A DNA stretch of 64,000 nucleotides from Rhizophagus clarus (Eukaryota; Glomeromycota; Glomeromycetes; Glomerales; Glomeraceae): positions 1,178,001 to 1,242,000 of the forward strand of contig BLAL01000006.1 in NCBI GenBank assembly GCA_015698045.1, written 5' to 3'. The notes under the pieces are model-generated. The model was given only the letters and a program-made list of their open reading frames with translations. It was not told the DNA's origin and did not search any database. Below are positions 12,325 through 24,300 of this stretch, piece by piece. Each line of letters starts with the position of its first letter. Position 1 is the stretch's first letter. The translations under genes and the position numbers were made by a program.

Positions 12325-12590
12325 GGTCAAGTAATTCCTACTCACGATTCGCAGTGGCTGTCGATGCAGGAGGTTCAACTAAGACGTGAATATGCTCCTC
12401 GGCTGGTAATTCAGGAAAGTATTTCAAAATCTTTTTTATTGCTGACAGCTCATTACTGTCATTGAGTGTAAGATTCTTCAACAGATCGTTGTGATCGTCA
12501 CCAATTTCCACTTCCATAGCCTGAGATTGTCTGCGTCCACACCAGCAAAGTCATTCTGTTTTTTTGCCTTTATTGCCTCCTTGAAACATG
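12325..12590 (-). pseudogene. Crinkler (CRN)-type N-terminal header, remnant
   Basis: On the minus strand the reading EAIKAKKQNDFAGVDADN leads into RLWK. After a one-base deletion near 12528 it continues in another frame with DDHNDLL, KYFPELPAEEHIHVLVEPP and a stop. This is the ubiquitin-like header of CRN proteins, whose hallmarks are an LKxAIKxxK segment, LxLWKVEIPDDH, and HIHVIVEPP. No effector C-terminus follows: the DNA ahead of its break point is plus-strand kinase debris, so only the header survives. CRN proteins are known as secreted or host-nucleus-directed effectors in oomycetes and as a large family in Glomeromycotina. This copy is not functional. Confidence 0.8.
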
Positions 12591-12595
12591 TATTT

Positions 12596-13273
12596 ATGGA
12601 GTTATTCCTTATGTAGCACCTGAAGTATTAAGAGGAAAGCCTTATACTCAAGCAGCAGATATTATAGTTTGGTATGATCATGTATGTCATAGCAACCTTA
12701 TCAAGCTCATGATGAATTTTAGTATTAAATATATGTAATGGGATTGGACCTGAAATAAATGAAAAAATTATACCAAAATGTTATACTGATTTGATGAAAA
12801 AGTGTTGGAATTTAAATCAAGATAATAGACCGAATTCTATTGAAATTAAAAGAGTGATTAATCTTATTTTATCATTCATTAGAAAATCAAAAATTTTGGA
12901 ATGAAAAGCAGCAACAATATGAAATTGCAAAGCAATTTAATGAGACACAAGAATATAGAAAGGTAAAACATTTATCAGTTAAAATTGGCCAATTAATTGC
13001 TCACAATCGAGCTATATATACATCTCAATTATTTGATCATTATACAATTAATCTATAATAATATAAATAATAATACAATGGAAATTACTAATTTTACGAA
13101 GTATGTTGCATTTTAATTCTTGTTTTTTTTTTTTATTTATTCCATCTCATTTTATATTAAGAGTTTATTTAAATAATCAAGATTAAAATATTGGAGTAAC
13201 TAAAGAAATAGAGAACTAAACTAGGTGAGAAATGCAGTTCAGAATCTATGGAAATTGATTATCCTGATTGGTA
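12596..13273 (+). pseudogene. TKL kinase C-lobe remnant
   Basis: The segment begins with GVIPYVAPEVLRGKPYTQA and AADI, the activation segment and APE motif. After a frame disruption it continues with GPEINEKIIPKCYTDLMKK, CWNLNQDNRP and a following helix. A Ser/Asp-rich tail ending SSESMEIDYPDW and stop (13229-13273) may be its last exon. The N-lobe and catalytic loop are gone, and the CRN header remnant abuts at the break (12590/12596). The closest relative in the window is the broken kinase at 46.2-46.9 kb (PEVLRRKPYTQAAN). Confidence 0.8.
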
Positions 13274-14351
13274 ATTTCTGAAAGAGTTAGCAATTTAGGA
13301 ATGAGTTTTATTTATTAGAGGTGTGGATAATGAAAATGAACTGGAGAAAAATATCATTTCTTTAGTAAATAAATTATTATCAAGCAAGTTATGTTATATT
13401 TATTTTTTATTTTTGATAATTAGGAATTAGGATATCGAATATAGGATTGTTTTCTATTAGTTTTGATTATAGAGTATGTAAAATTGTCTTTTACATAAAT
13501 AAAATCAGTTTGTAATTGAGCAATAAAAGATAAAATCAATAATTTTAAAGTAATTATCTCAAATTCCCGAATTTAAGATTTTTTAACTATAAAATATTTT
13601 TGAAACCCATACACGAATATATATCCTACACACTCACACACGTGGAATATCAAGGTGTATTGGGAATAGTAATGTTTTAGTGAAGAAAACCAAAACTGTC
13701 AACACGGCAATCAAAAGGTATTAGGCAGAATGTCTTTATTCGGTTAGGATAAGAATCTTTTAATCTTTCATGAGGCAATTCTAAATAAATAGTATACAAT
13801 CAACTAATGGATTTTTTTAGTCCTATGGTACAAGGTTAGGTATCGGAATTTGTTTTGTTTGCTGATTGATTTGGTTTTTACTAAGTAAAGTTTGATGTAA
13901 AAATAATAGAGATTTTTTTTTTGCATATATTTTTGATGTAAATAAAAAATTATTGAGAAATCTAATATGATTTCCCTGGAACTTCATATACTATTCTCAT
14001 TCGTCAACTTATGAATTATGATTTGGTGCAAATCTCAACAGGTCGATCACTAGTATTTTTCCTGATATGATACCGGTTTACTGTCCTTAAATAATGCTCT
14101 ATATGTCAACTCATTCAACACCAACATATTTTGATGCTTAGATTTATCCAGAAATTATTTGACGCGGATTCCTTGCAGTTGGCTCGTAGATTACGAATTA
14201 ATAAATATGGATATTTATACTTTTTAATAAACCTATTAATAAATTTTAGTTATTTTCTATAGAATGTTGGACTGGATAGAAGTTTATCGTAAAAGCTAAG
14301 TCATTTGATGTTTAAGGTTAACTGCGAAGTTCAATGATTTGCTGATACCGT
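13274..14351. other. Intergenic AT-rich DNA
   Basis: No supported gene or repeat boundary. The right end is the insertion site of the TCCGGACA element. Confidence 0.4.
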
Positions 14352-15196
14352 CCCTACGAAAAAAGAATGTCCGGAAAATGTCTACGAAAATGTCCGGAAA
14401 TTGTCCAGGTGCTTCAAAAATTGTCATGAAAATGTCCAGGAAATTGATCTATTTTGCTGTCCGGAATTTTTTGCATGCCCAGTTTTTTTTATACATGAAA
14501 TTTTCCGGACAAATTCTGGACAAATAAGCCCAACAAATTCCGGACATAAAATATTCCGGACATATTCTGGACAAATAAACCAAACAAATTCCGTACATAA
14601 AATATTCCGGACATATTCTGGACAAAATAAACCAAACAAATTCCAGACATAAAATATTCCGGACATATTCTGGACAGGATAAACCAAACAAATTCCGGAC
14701 ATTTTAAATTCCAGACAAATTCTGGACAAAATAAACCAAACAATTTCCGGACATTTTAAATTCCAGACAAATTCTGGACAAATAAAACCAACAAATTCCG
14801 GACATAATAAAATTCCGGACAAATTCTAGACAATGTTTCTAAGAATATAAAATTTTAAATTTTAAAAAAATGCAAAAAGCACAAAACTGATATTTATAAC
14901 AACCCCCTGACGTAATAAGTAAAATTGAAGAGCAGCCAAAAATGCTATCTATGATGTTAATTCAATCTTTGGTTAATCGTGTAGGAAGTAGTAAACTCCT
15001 GCTGATCATCCGGGATAAAATTGGATTGTTCTGAATTCTGGAAAATTCCGGACAAATTTGAACCCGGACATATTCTGAACATCCGGAAACGCGCACGTTT
15101 TGGAACATTTTCCGGATTTACCAAACGTCCGGAAATTGTCTGTTTATTTTTCCGGACAATTTCAACATGAATTCCGGATGCATTTTTTTCGTAGGG
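14352..15196. mobile_element. Inverted-repeat element rich in TCCGGACA motifs
   Basis: The ends are CCCTACGAAAAAA at 14352 and its reverse complement TTTTTTTCGTAGGG ending at 15196. Both are followed inward by ATG..TCCGGA motifs in opposed orientation. The direct flank CGT (14349-14351 and 15197-15199) is a possible 3-bp target duplication, which would suit CACTA- or Harbinger-like elements, but a 3-bp match is weak. The interior holds a 52-bp tandem array. Several long overlapping open frames inside are artefacts of the array. No transposase is encoded, so it would be non-autonomous. Confidence 0.7.
14532..14830. repeat. Six-copy 52-bp tandem array
   Basis: The anchor AACAAATTCC recurs at 14532, 14583, 14635, 14687, 14739 and 14790, spacings of 51-52 bp. 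Each unit holds two or three TCCGGACAT or TCTGGACAAA boxes. Copies differ mainly by CCGG versus CCAG and by one-base indels. The array lies wholly inside the CCCTACG-ended element. Confidence 0.9.
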
Positions 15197-15255
15197 CGTC
15201 AAACTGTTTGACTTCATAGTTAAATCCTTTCCCAATACTGTCAAACAGTTTGACG
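15197..15255. repeat. 16-bp inverted repeat beside the element end
   Basis: CGTCAAACTGTTTGAC (15197-15212) and its exact reverse complement (15240-15255) are separated by 27 bp. Each arm is itself nearly palindromic around AAACTGTTT. It starts at the very base after the CCCTACG element, so it may be the element's target or part of an older one. Confidence 0.8.
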
Positions 15256-15779
15256 ACATGAAAATAATTTACCATATTTGGTTAAAATTCAAATGGTGTA
15301 ATCTAAGTAATTCTATAAAGAAATTTACTTTTTTAAAAGTTCCGTGAAATTCCAAAGGAGCCTTATTTTCTTCACAGAAAAATTATTTATAAAATGCATT
15401 TTAATGACAAATATAATTTTAGAATTAATGACAAATGGTTTATTTTTAACGCCAAATGCTTTGTACTTCAAAGTCAAATGATATGGCGTTTAACGTCAAA
15501 TGAGTAAAATGAGTAATTATTTAAAAAGGCAATGATTGAAAGTAATGCCACTGCAAGCATAAACGCCATCCGGGAAATAATTCATCCGGAAATAACTTAT
15601 TGAGATTAGATCAGCATAAAAATGATTTTATAAAATTATTTTTTTTTTCATTTATTAAGGTTTGAAACTTCGGTTTATTTACTGCTACACAAGTTTCGGT
15701 ATGTGGTGGGATCAATTGAAAGTATTGTTCAGGATCAATTAAATATTTTTCTCCACAGAAAATTCTCATGAATAAATTA
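15256..15779. other. Intergenic DNA with short AACGCCAAATG-like motifs
   Basis: Repeated short words (GACAAATGG, AACGCCAAATG, GTCAAATGA) occur between 15400 and 15520. No gene is supported. Confidence 0.35.
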
Positions 15780-17440
15780 GTATAAATAATTAAAAAAAAA
15801 ATTCTTATCTACAAAACCTTTACTCAAGAATATATTAATTTGCTAATTCAAGAACATATAATTTCTTAAAATATCAATTCTATTGTATTAAGATGGCATC
15901 TATATCACATGTTATTTTAAATCTAAATTTGTGGCGTAGCAAAACTGCGAAAGGTCGTTATACTACAAATGATTTAATTTTTTTTAAAGTAAAATTTTTT
16001 TAGTGCGCGAAAATTATGTTCGCCACACCATACATTCATTAATTTTTTTTATCGTTATATGATGCAAAGAAAATATCACTTTCGAATTAAAACTTCAAAA
16101 ATGCACATTACCCAATTTTCGAATTGAAACACTCGGCATGATAACGATTTTTTTCTTAAATTATTCGTTTTCGCATTTCGTACCATTTAATCACGTGATC
16201 AACAGTTTAAACTCGCAGTTGTTATTTTTATTATTTACATAATTTACATAATGTATTTACTTGTTTCTTTTCCCCTTTTTAATCCTATTTTATTTGACAT
16301 CTTTACATCTTTACATTTGTTATAATGTGTTAAATTGTATTTTTTAAAAGTTTCTTATAAACATGACATCGATGATGCTTTTCCATGAGTCACATCTAGC
16401 TGTGCTGGATGGATTTTACATTATAGTATAATAATTTGTACCACGAAATATTTTATAATAAAACTAATACACGAACTTTGAATCATTTTTTTTTTTTTAA
16501 AAAAAAAAATCAATACTTTATTAAAATGGATCGATTGAATTTTTATTTCCACGGAAATAGGAATTTTTTCCAAGTGTATTTGCCATCAGATTTACCTAAT
16601 TGAATCTAGCTTAACGTGCGTGTTAATGGGAGAAAAAATACCGAAATTTTTTTACGAGCACAGAAAGATACTATAAATTTTATCAATTACCGATTTAAAG
16701 CTATAATTATCAATGAACTAGGATCATATGAATCACAGTATTAAATAATTAAATAGAAATAATTGAAAATTCTGCGTTATCAACTAACACTAGCTATTTA
16801 TTGATTTGTAAAAATTTTAGTGCGATATTTATACTTTAGTATTGAACTTATGAGGATTTTGCATTAATAATTACTTTTCATTACCAATCAGCAGAATGTG
16901 TATCTTTCTGATAAGTAATAATTTGTTGTGAACCGACCTCTAAATGTAATATAATCATTGTTTCTATTCTGTATCATTCTCATTTTTTTTACGCTTTATT
17001 CTCTTTCTTTTTTTATATTCCCCCAAAAAAAATGTTTCTTATAAAAGTCAAATTATTGTACTAAATCAAATTAAAATTTATTTATAAATAGGCTGGACTG
17101 GTTAACATAATCATTTAATAGTTTTCTCTACTAAATTTTCTCGCAACAAATGAAAAAAAAAGTTTATTTTATTCTTGTTAAACGTAGAAAAATGGTTAAA
17201 TTTTTACACATGAAATGATATTACAATCCTTGAAGTGAAATATTAACTTGAAAGAAATTATGTTATCAGCGTCCAATTATTATCATTAATAAAACAATTA
17301 ACAATTTTACTACGAAAGAGCCAGAGAGATCATCATTGTTTTTTGTTGTATTGAAAATTAATTGAACTTATAATAATTATTCTTTAATCGTGAATCAACA
17401 TAACTTAAATAATTTAATGAATTGGAAGCCAATTTAGTTA
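15780..17440. repeat. Dispersed duplicated block, copy 1
   Basis: It is collinear with 27860-29360 and then 30560-30620. Shared landmarks include AATCTAAATTTGTGGCGTAG, GAAAATTATGTTCGCCACAC, GCCATCAGATTTAC and TTTACGCTTTATTCTCTTTC. No conserved open frame is evident. In copy 1 the block is contiguous up to about 17440; in copy 2 it is split by about 1.2 kb that holds a Crypton-type remnant. The family's identity is unknown, but two diverged copies with nested insertions suggest an old repetitive element. Confidence 0.8.
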
Positions 17441-17585
17441 AAATAAGATTGAATAAAGTTTACATGTTGAAAATATGCAAATAAAAATTTGTAAATATTA
17501 ATTAACATAGAGAGTTCTAAATATAAGTAAATAAAAGGTCAACACTCGAGATAGAAAAATTTCGCTCAATAAATATAAATATATA

Positions 17586-18514
17586 CAGTGTGTTGCAAAA
17601 AAAACCGGAAAAAAGTTCATGTGATGAAAATGTATGTTATACGCTCAAAATAAATTCAATTTACATTGTGTAAATTGAATAATGAACATATGACCTGAGG
17701 CCACATTTTGACATCTTTCAAAGTTATGAATATTTCATTATCCTTTGAAAAACTTAGCAATAATTATTTACTTCAATGCTGAAAATATAACATAAATTTT
17801 AATTACATTTATGATGCATTGGTTGATTAAATTTATTTTAAAATACTCAAATATTGTCGAGAATAATGCAAAAAAATAAATATCAAAAAAAATTTGCAGT
17901 AAAGAAACATTTATGATAAACGATGAGAATTTTTTTCTTCAAATTGTTAAATTTTCGATATATAGTAAAAAAGCTAGTAAATGGCTCAAATAGCAAAAAT
18001 GCGTGTAATTTACTTAAAACATTACCAATTTTTATCATTTAAAATGTAAAATAAACTTGAATATTGGGGCTACATTTTAGTATCATTTGGGACCATGGTG
18101 CTTATTTATTTTTTGAGAAAATTGAACTACAAATGTTGATTTTAAAGGAAAAATTTTATATTAAATTTATAAACTAAAAGTAACCCAAATTCACTGGAAA
18201 TTTCTTGAATGTTATCAAGATAAATGAGAAAATGTGAATAAAAAAAAAATTTTTTAATAATATAAGGTATTCTATGCAAGATGACATAAATTTGTTCTTA
18301 ACAAGTTATAAAAAATATTTGAATTAAAAAAATATTGTTACAAACTTAATTGTAGAAAAATTACTAAAACAAATTTCATATTAATTTATCATTAGTAAAA
18401 TCTATGAGTTTCCAGCTTTCAAATAAGCTATTTCACATATAATTTGGTGCGATCGTCATAGTATTATGGCCGATTTTTTAATTCCGGTTTTTTTGTTTTT
18501 TTTGCAACACACTG
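17586..18514. mobile_element. Tc1/mariner-like non-autonomous element
   Basis: The terminal inverted repeats are CAGTGTGTTGCAAAAAAAAC and CGG on the left and the matching CCGG...GCAACACACTG on the right, flanked by TA on both sides (17584-17585, 18515-18516). A TA duplication and CAGTG-type ends suit the Tc1/mariner superfamily. The 929-bp interior is AT-rich with no transposase reading frame. It carries a short internal palindrome at about 17651-17678. It sits in a region where the partner block at 30.6 kb has only a short joint, so it probably inserted after the duplication. Confidence 0.85.
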
Positions 18515-18848
18515 TATATATGGTATATACTGTACATATATAATCGAAATATAGAGTTGTTATTGGATATGTTTGACACAAGTATCTTATTGATTATTTT
18601 ATAATAAAGTAATTAAAATTTGTGTATCACTTATTATAAAGTGAATCAAAATTTGTATCGCTATTATAAAGTGTTCAGTGGCATACGTGGAAAATGTCCA
18701 GTGCTTACATAGAACACATACATTAACAATTACTTACAAGATTTAAGAACAATATAATTGAGCACTTATTTATGTTAAAGAGAATAAAAATAGCGATGGA
18801 ATAAAATGTATAGTAGTTCCTGGTTCAATTAGGAGATTGACACACGAT

Positions 18849-19289
18849 TAGGGATGGCAACGGTCACGGTTATTAACCGGTCATGAACCGGTTATGACCG
18901 TGACCGATATCGGTCGGTCAAAGGTTCTGACCGACCGTTTAACCGACCGTTTTGACCGACCGTTTGACCGACCGTTTAACAGACCGTTTAACAGACCGTT
19001 CAACCGACCGTTAACCGACCATTTAACTAACCTTATCCATTTGACATTTATTTTAACGAATTTAATCAATAAAAAAATCAAATAACGTTTTTTTTCGCTA
19101 ACAAAAACACTTTTTAACGTTTTGTCTTGATTAAATTCGTTAAAAAGAAAAAAGTGGTCGGTTAAACGGTCGGTTAAATGGTCGGTTAAACGGTCAGAAA
19201 AACGGTCAGCCAAAACGGTCGGTCGGTCAAGGCCTTTAACCGGTTATGACCGACCGATAACCGACCGTGACCGACCGTTGCCATCCCTA
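18849..19289. mobile_element. hAT-like miniature element with ACCGACCGTT arrays
   Basis: The 17-bp terminal inverted repeat TAGGGATGGCAACGGTC is perfect at both ends, and the flanks carry a perfect 8-bp target duplication CACACGAT (18841-18848 and 19290-19297), the hAT signature. Inside, both arms are arrays of ACCGACCGTTT in opposed orientation around an AT-rich centre that is itself partly palindromic (TTTAACGAATTTAATC against GATTAAATTCGTTAAA). No transposase is encoded. The open frames here are repeat artefacts. Confidence 0.92.
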
Positions 19290-19499
19290 CACACGATTAT
19301 CCTCTTCCTATAAATATAATAAATAAACTATCATATTCACAACAATACTTTGCTCTAATTTTCTTGCTTTTCTCGTTAAATTCTTGTATTTTTACTTTGA
19401 CATAACACCTATTTTTAAAGTAATTTTGGTCGTTTCTATCATCATAACTAGAATTTATCCGAATAGAATCAAATACTATAAATTAAACATAATTGGTTC

Positions 19500-19870
19500 A
19501 TCTTTAAGAACTGCATTTATATCTTTTCATAGGGCGCAGACAATTAGTGACATCAATAATTGTATAATTAATCCAACTGTAAAACTCTTATGTATATAAT
19601 CTCTGATGGCAAAGTGTTTGTTTATTCATCATTGTGTTAGAATCAATGATTAAGTTAGAATTACACTTTCATTTGGAGATCCTTCATTGCAAATTTACTT
19701 TATCATGAAAACAGAAACACTTTAAAGGGTTTTGTCATAAGATTCAACCAATCATGCACTGATTATTTTTTCATAAACTGTAGAAAAATGAACGAGCATC
19801 CATTTGTTCAGCTCTCTTTCTATTCATAAATATCTCATCTTTATTTTTCCTTGTTCTGTGGACATCCTAA
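19500..19870 (-). pseudogene. Remnant of unknown coding family, copy 1
   Basis: The minus strand retains LTQSLILTQ and, further on, a VTNCLR segment, both also present in the better-preserved copy at 36393-36990. Stops and frameshifts interrupt it. Nucleotide identity to 30660-30990 is easy to follow (TTTCATTTGGAGATCCTTC, CCATTTGTTCAGCT). I do not recognise the protein. Confidence 0.6.
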
Positions 19871-19999
19871 CAATGGTCCTTCAAGACGGATGATGGTGGT
19901 GTAAGTTCTTATTCCTACTGTTTCAAAGATATCATCCAAATTGAACATGACTAATTTGAAAAGTATTATTTAAAGAAATCTATTACGAAAGACTAACCT

Positions 20000-20720
20000 C
20001 ATCTTTTAATTGATACTCCCTGGATTTTCCCGATTACATTGTTGCTAGCTACTGATGATGAGACCTGGAAAAAAATGATTCTATCATTCTTAAATGCGAT
20101 TCTGGCGTTAAAGTAGTTCTATTTGTTATACGTAAGTTTTTGTACTCATTTTATGATGGCTGTTATAACACGATAACTTCGTTTAAACAATTTTATTTTC
20201 GATCGTTCAGCTGCGGGGCTCAACAATGAATAATTGAAGTCGTCGTGGATATCTTGGAACTCCTATCTTTACTCATCGTAACAAGGGCAACATGGAAAAT
20301 TAAGATTGATTAATTGATAGCGAACTGACAAATTTTCTTGAAAAGATTAATAATCAGTTTACAGTTTTACCAATCATCGAATGATTTGAACTTCAAGGTG
20401 ATCTAAGTAGAGCAATTACCCTATGTGAAGGGAACTGAAGAATATTATCGAACAAGCCAACCATATACGAGGGATCAATGAAACTAATAAATTGATGTTC
20501 CCAAAGGAGTGGTTTTTCTTCAGATTCTTCTAAAACTATTTCCAGGATTTTTTCAAAGGAAACATTTTATCGATTATACGATCCAAGACAATTATCTTGT
20601 TGATTATGTAATCAACAATTGGAATCAAATTTTTATTTTCACCAGAAAAGTTTGGCGACTCAAAGTTTCCACTTCAGATTTACGAAATTCTACACAATCG
20701 CTATTCAGAATAAGATTTTA
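20000..20720 (+). other. Decayed coding sequence, family unknown
   Basis: In one plus-strand frame (about 20250-20500) protein-like segments survive between stops: GYLGTPIFTHRNKGNMEN, ELTNFLEKINNQFTVLPII and FELQGDLSRAITLCEGN. The stop codons TAA and TGA interrupt at least five times. I do not recognise the family. The following open frame at 20509-20721 is in a different frame and has no support. Confidence 0.4.
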
Positions 20721-21349
20721 AATGATATTTTTGTTTTCTGGATTGGTGAAAGAAAAAAATCTTGAATCCGTTTTAACGTACTATTTATCCAAAATAAGTA
20801 ATAATAGTTCAAGAATAAAACTAGTTCACTAAATAATTATAATATACAGATATAAAATGGTATATAAGACAAAAAAGGAAGAGTGATCTGAATGTAAAAT
20901 TGCTGTTGAAATCTGAGATTAATGCAGTAATGATGAGGCGAACTTTGTAATTTTACTCTAATTTGAAACAAACCATAGCTTTATAATGGAATTTAGTTAT
21001 AAAAGTGTTTTACACTCTATATCAGTCAAATTACGAGTTCTGAGCCTTGGTCGAATCATTTTCTTTCAGAAAATTAGTTACCAACATTTTATGGTGAATG
21101 GCGATCAAAATTTTATCAGACTATGGAAATGTCAAGTTAAAAAAAGGCTGATCATATGCGATTTTATAAAGAGTAATTGCATATTTATTAATTTATTAAA
21201 TGAAGTTTTTTTTGTACTAACAATTTTATAAAAAAAATGTTCCTTTAAATCACTATATAATTTATAAACCAAATAAAACACTTTTTGATATTGTACAAAA
21301 AAAGAAAAAATTTTGCATGGGTGACGAAATCCTCCACAAACTACGAGCT
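20721..21349. other. Intergenic DNA downstream of the ion-channel gene
   Basis: No gene is supported. The open frame at 20986-21231 (plus strand) lacks recognisable features. This is the 3' flank of the minus-strand channel gene. Confidence 0.4.
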
Positions 21350-24300
21350 CTAATCTCTTTTCAATAATTCCAAAATATTTTTAAGTTGTTGTGTAAGCTC
21401 TTCTTTTGTTTGATCTATTTTCTTTTCTAGGTGATTTTGTTGTCCTTTATTATATTTCATAATATTTTCCACTTGTTGTTCAAATTTATCCATTTGTTGA
21501 TTAATATGTTCCATTTGTTGTTTAAGCTCAACATTTTGATTTGTAAGTTCATCCATTTTTTCTTTAAGTTCTTGTGCAAGCTCTTCTTTTGTCTGTTTTT
21601 TAACATCAGTAAGTACCACTAACTCTCTCAATTTCTTACTGATTAATGGAGGATAATTAAATACAGTCTGTTTATTATCAATTGCATTAATTAATTTACG
21701 AATCTCAGTAATAGGTATATCATAATAACTAAGATAGTTAAATATGTTAATAAGATGTACAAGAATAATATTAGCAGATTATATACAGTATAATTAATAC
21801 CTACATCCAATCTGGAAACCATTTCTTGTTATTACGTTGCCGTGGTAACATATAAAATAATTCAATCTCCATAATAATCTTTAAAAGAAAGGCAAAGTGT
21901 TGGTAAAATAGAATTGATATAATCAACAATGCAAAAATGGTTACCTGTGCTTTTTGTAGTAAAAATTCTTCTTTTTTGTTATAATCATCAATTGCTAGGT
22001 TGAGCAATCCAATAAATAAATTCATAAGGTAGATTACTGTGAAAAATGTAAAGGAAACCAATAAAATGGTCATAGTGGAATGTTCACGATAAGTAAACGA
22101 TGATAAAGATCCAGAATCACCTATAATTATATTTAAAAATTATTAAAAAATTATTATTTTTTTTTGGAAAAAAAAAAAAAAAATTATTACCAGTGAGAAG
22201 TTTATATACTGCTAAAAGTGAAGTTGGGAACCAATTAAATAAATTTGTATTTGAATCAGGATCTTGAATCATAGTTGTAGCATTACTTATAGTTCCATCA
22301 GGATTAACAAAATCATATTTAGTTGCAACGTTCCGTGGATCATTATCATCATTATTACTATTTGATCTTAGAACAATGAAAAATGCTTGCGCATATCCAA
22401 GTATTAAAAAAAATAAAAGTACTAAAAATGGAAAAACTTTCTTCGCAACGCCAATTATTATGGCAAAGTAAATTCCAAACGATTCAAATACTCTAAAAAA
22501 TAATAAAAATTTAAAACTCAATAATATAATAGATATTGCCGTAAGCCAAAGCGGTTGGCTTTTATTAATAAGCCAAAAAATGGATGCTATAATGGGTAAA
22601 AGATATGCCCCTACATCTATTGATGATTAAATAAAATTAATTTTGTTTAAATGTAAAAAAGCAATTATAAAATATTACTTACCAAATAAATTCCATATAT
22701 CTTTAAAATAACATTTATAATTCCATAGACATTGCCGAATTTCAAAAATTAAAAATATTGAGCCCAATGTAATGGAAATAATAAAAGGTAATTTAAAATA
22801 AGAATCAGGGATAGACTTCTGTTCTAAAGTAGAAGCTAATGAATAACAAATATAAAAAATTGTATAGAATAGCCAGATCAAATAATAATAAACTCTTCCA
22901 AAAGTATTCCACTTAAAATCTATAATCGCGGCAAAATTCCACCAATTATAAAAATGATTACTATCTATATTACAAAATAAAATGGTTTTTGGTTTATATA
23001 AAAGTTCATTCCAAATACTATTACGTTTAGGTATCATCATGATTATTTTTAGTCCTGTGATCATTTTTTTTAGTATTAGAATTAGTATTATGATTATTTT
23101 TGATTTGATATCGTGATCTTTTTCAGTCTTACGGTTTTTATGGTCATTATTTTTGGAGTCAGCTTTGTATACACAAATTTGAGGAAATGGAACAATAAAA
23201 CTGACTGTTTGAATTTCTTCCTTTGTCCTTAAATGCCGAATTAATCCATTATATAATTCTGAAATAAACTTAAAAAAGATATTATTCATATTTGATTTTT
23301 TAATGTAAATATTTGTGTGCGAATGAAGTGAAGTATTTTTTGAATTTCCAATTTTCCGACAATAAGGAGATAACATAATAGAAGTGCGTGAGATATATGT
23401 AATTATGTAATCAGGATAATAATCACACAATTCTACTAAATTTAAACTAATAATAGTCATGTAATTTTCGGAATAATCTTGAGTTGATTCAATAATTTGT
23501 TGAAAAATATCTTGGCGTTTTTGTTTAATTGCTGCTTTTAACATTTCAGTTCCAAATTTTGACGATACTAAATTATCATTTAAACACTCTTCAACTATAT
23601 ATCTTCTGTCATATTCGTCATGCCTTATGTATTCGCCATCCTCTACATATTTTGGGAATGGTATTGAGCGGTTTGAATCATAAAATTCATTCATTAAAAT
23701 TCTTGCAATAAGTGGCTTGTAGTGTTCATTGGTAAAATTAATATCATAATTTTTGTCACAATCTTTTTTGAATATTTTATAAATATCATTCCATTCATTA
23801 TTATTCCAAAAGTATCGAAGTCTCAACCCATTTTCATTCATTGTATAAATACTGATTCCTTCCATATGAATTAGTACCAAATACTGGTTATTTAATTGTT
23901 TATATGAGAGTATATGAGGAACATATGCTTCATCTTCACCATTAATTAATATCGTATCAACATCGAAACAACCACCTTCAATTTCAACATTATCTGTCAC
24001 TGACACAGTATGCCCAGGAACTACATCCTTATTAATGTCCACTTGTACAATGATTTCTCTGAGCATACTTTGTATAATTTTAAAGATAGTTGAAGAATAA
24101 ACACTTTTTCCATATATGAACTTATTTGATAATTGTTGCTCATCTAATCCATCTGTGAAACAAACTTCATCATTATCAATGTAAATTTTTCTGTTTAACT
24201 TAGTTATCACACTTGAATCATTAAAATCACTGGAAATATCAATTTCATCATAAATTTGATAAGGATCTATAAGTAGTTTACTATTATGAGAAGTATAAAT

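Noticed and set aside
14339-14822. Several overlapping open frames on both strands with CPEFVWFI-type repeats
   Set aside because: They are translations of the 52-bp array; the pattern appears in several frames and has no start or splice context.
18881-19213. Repetitive open frames (RLTDHLTDRLTD and similar)
   Set aside because: By-product of ACCGACCGTT arrays inside a hAT-like miniature element.
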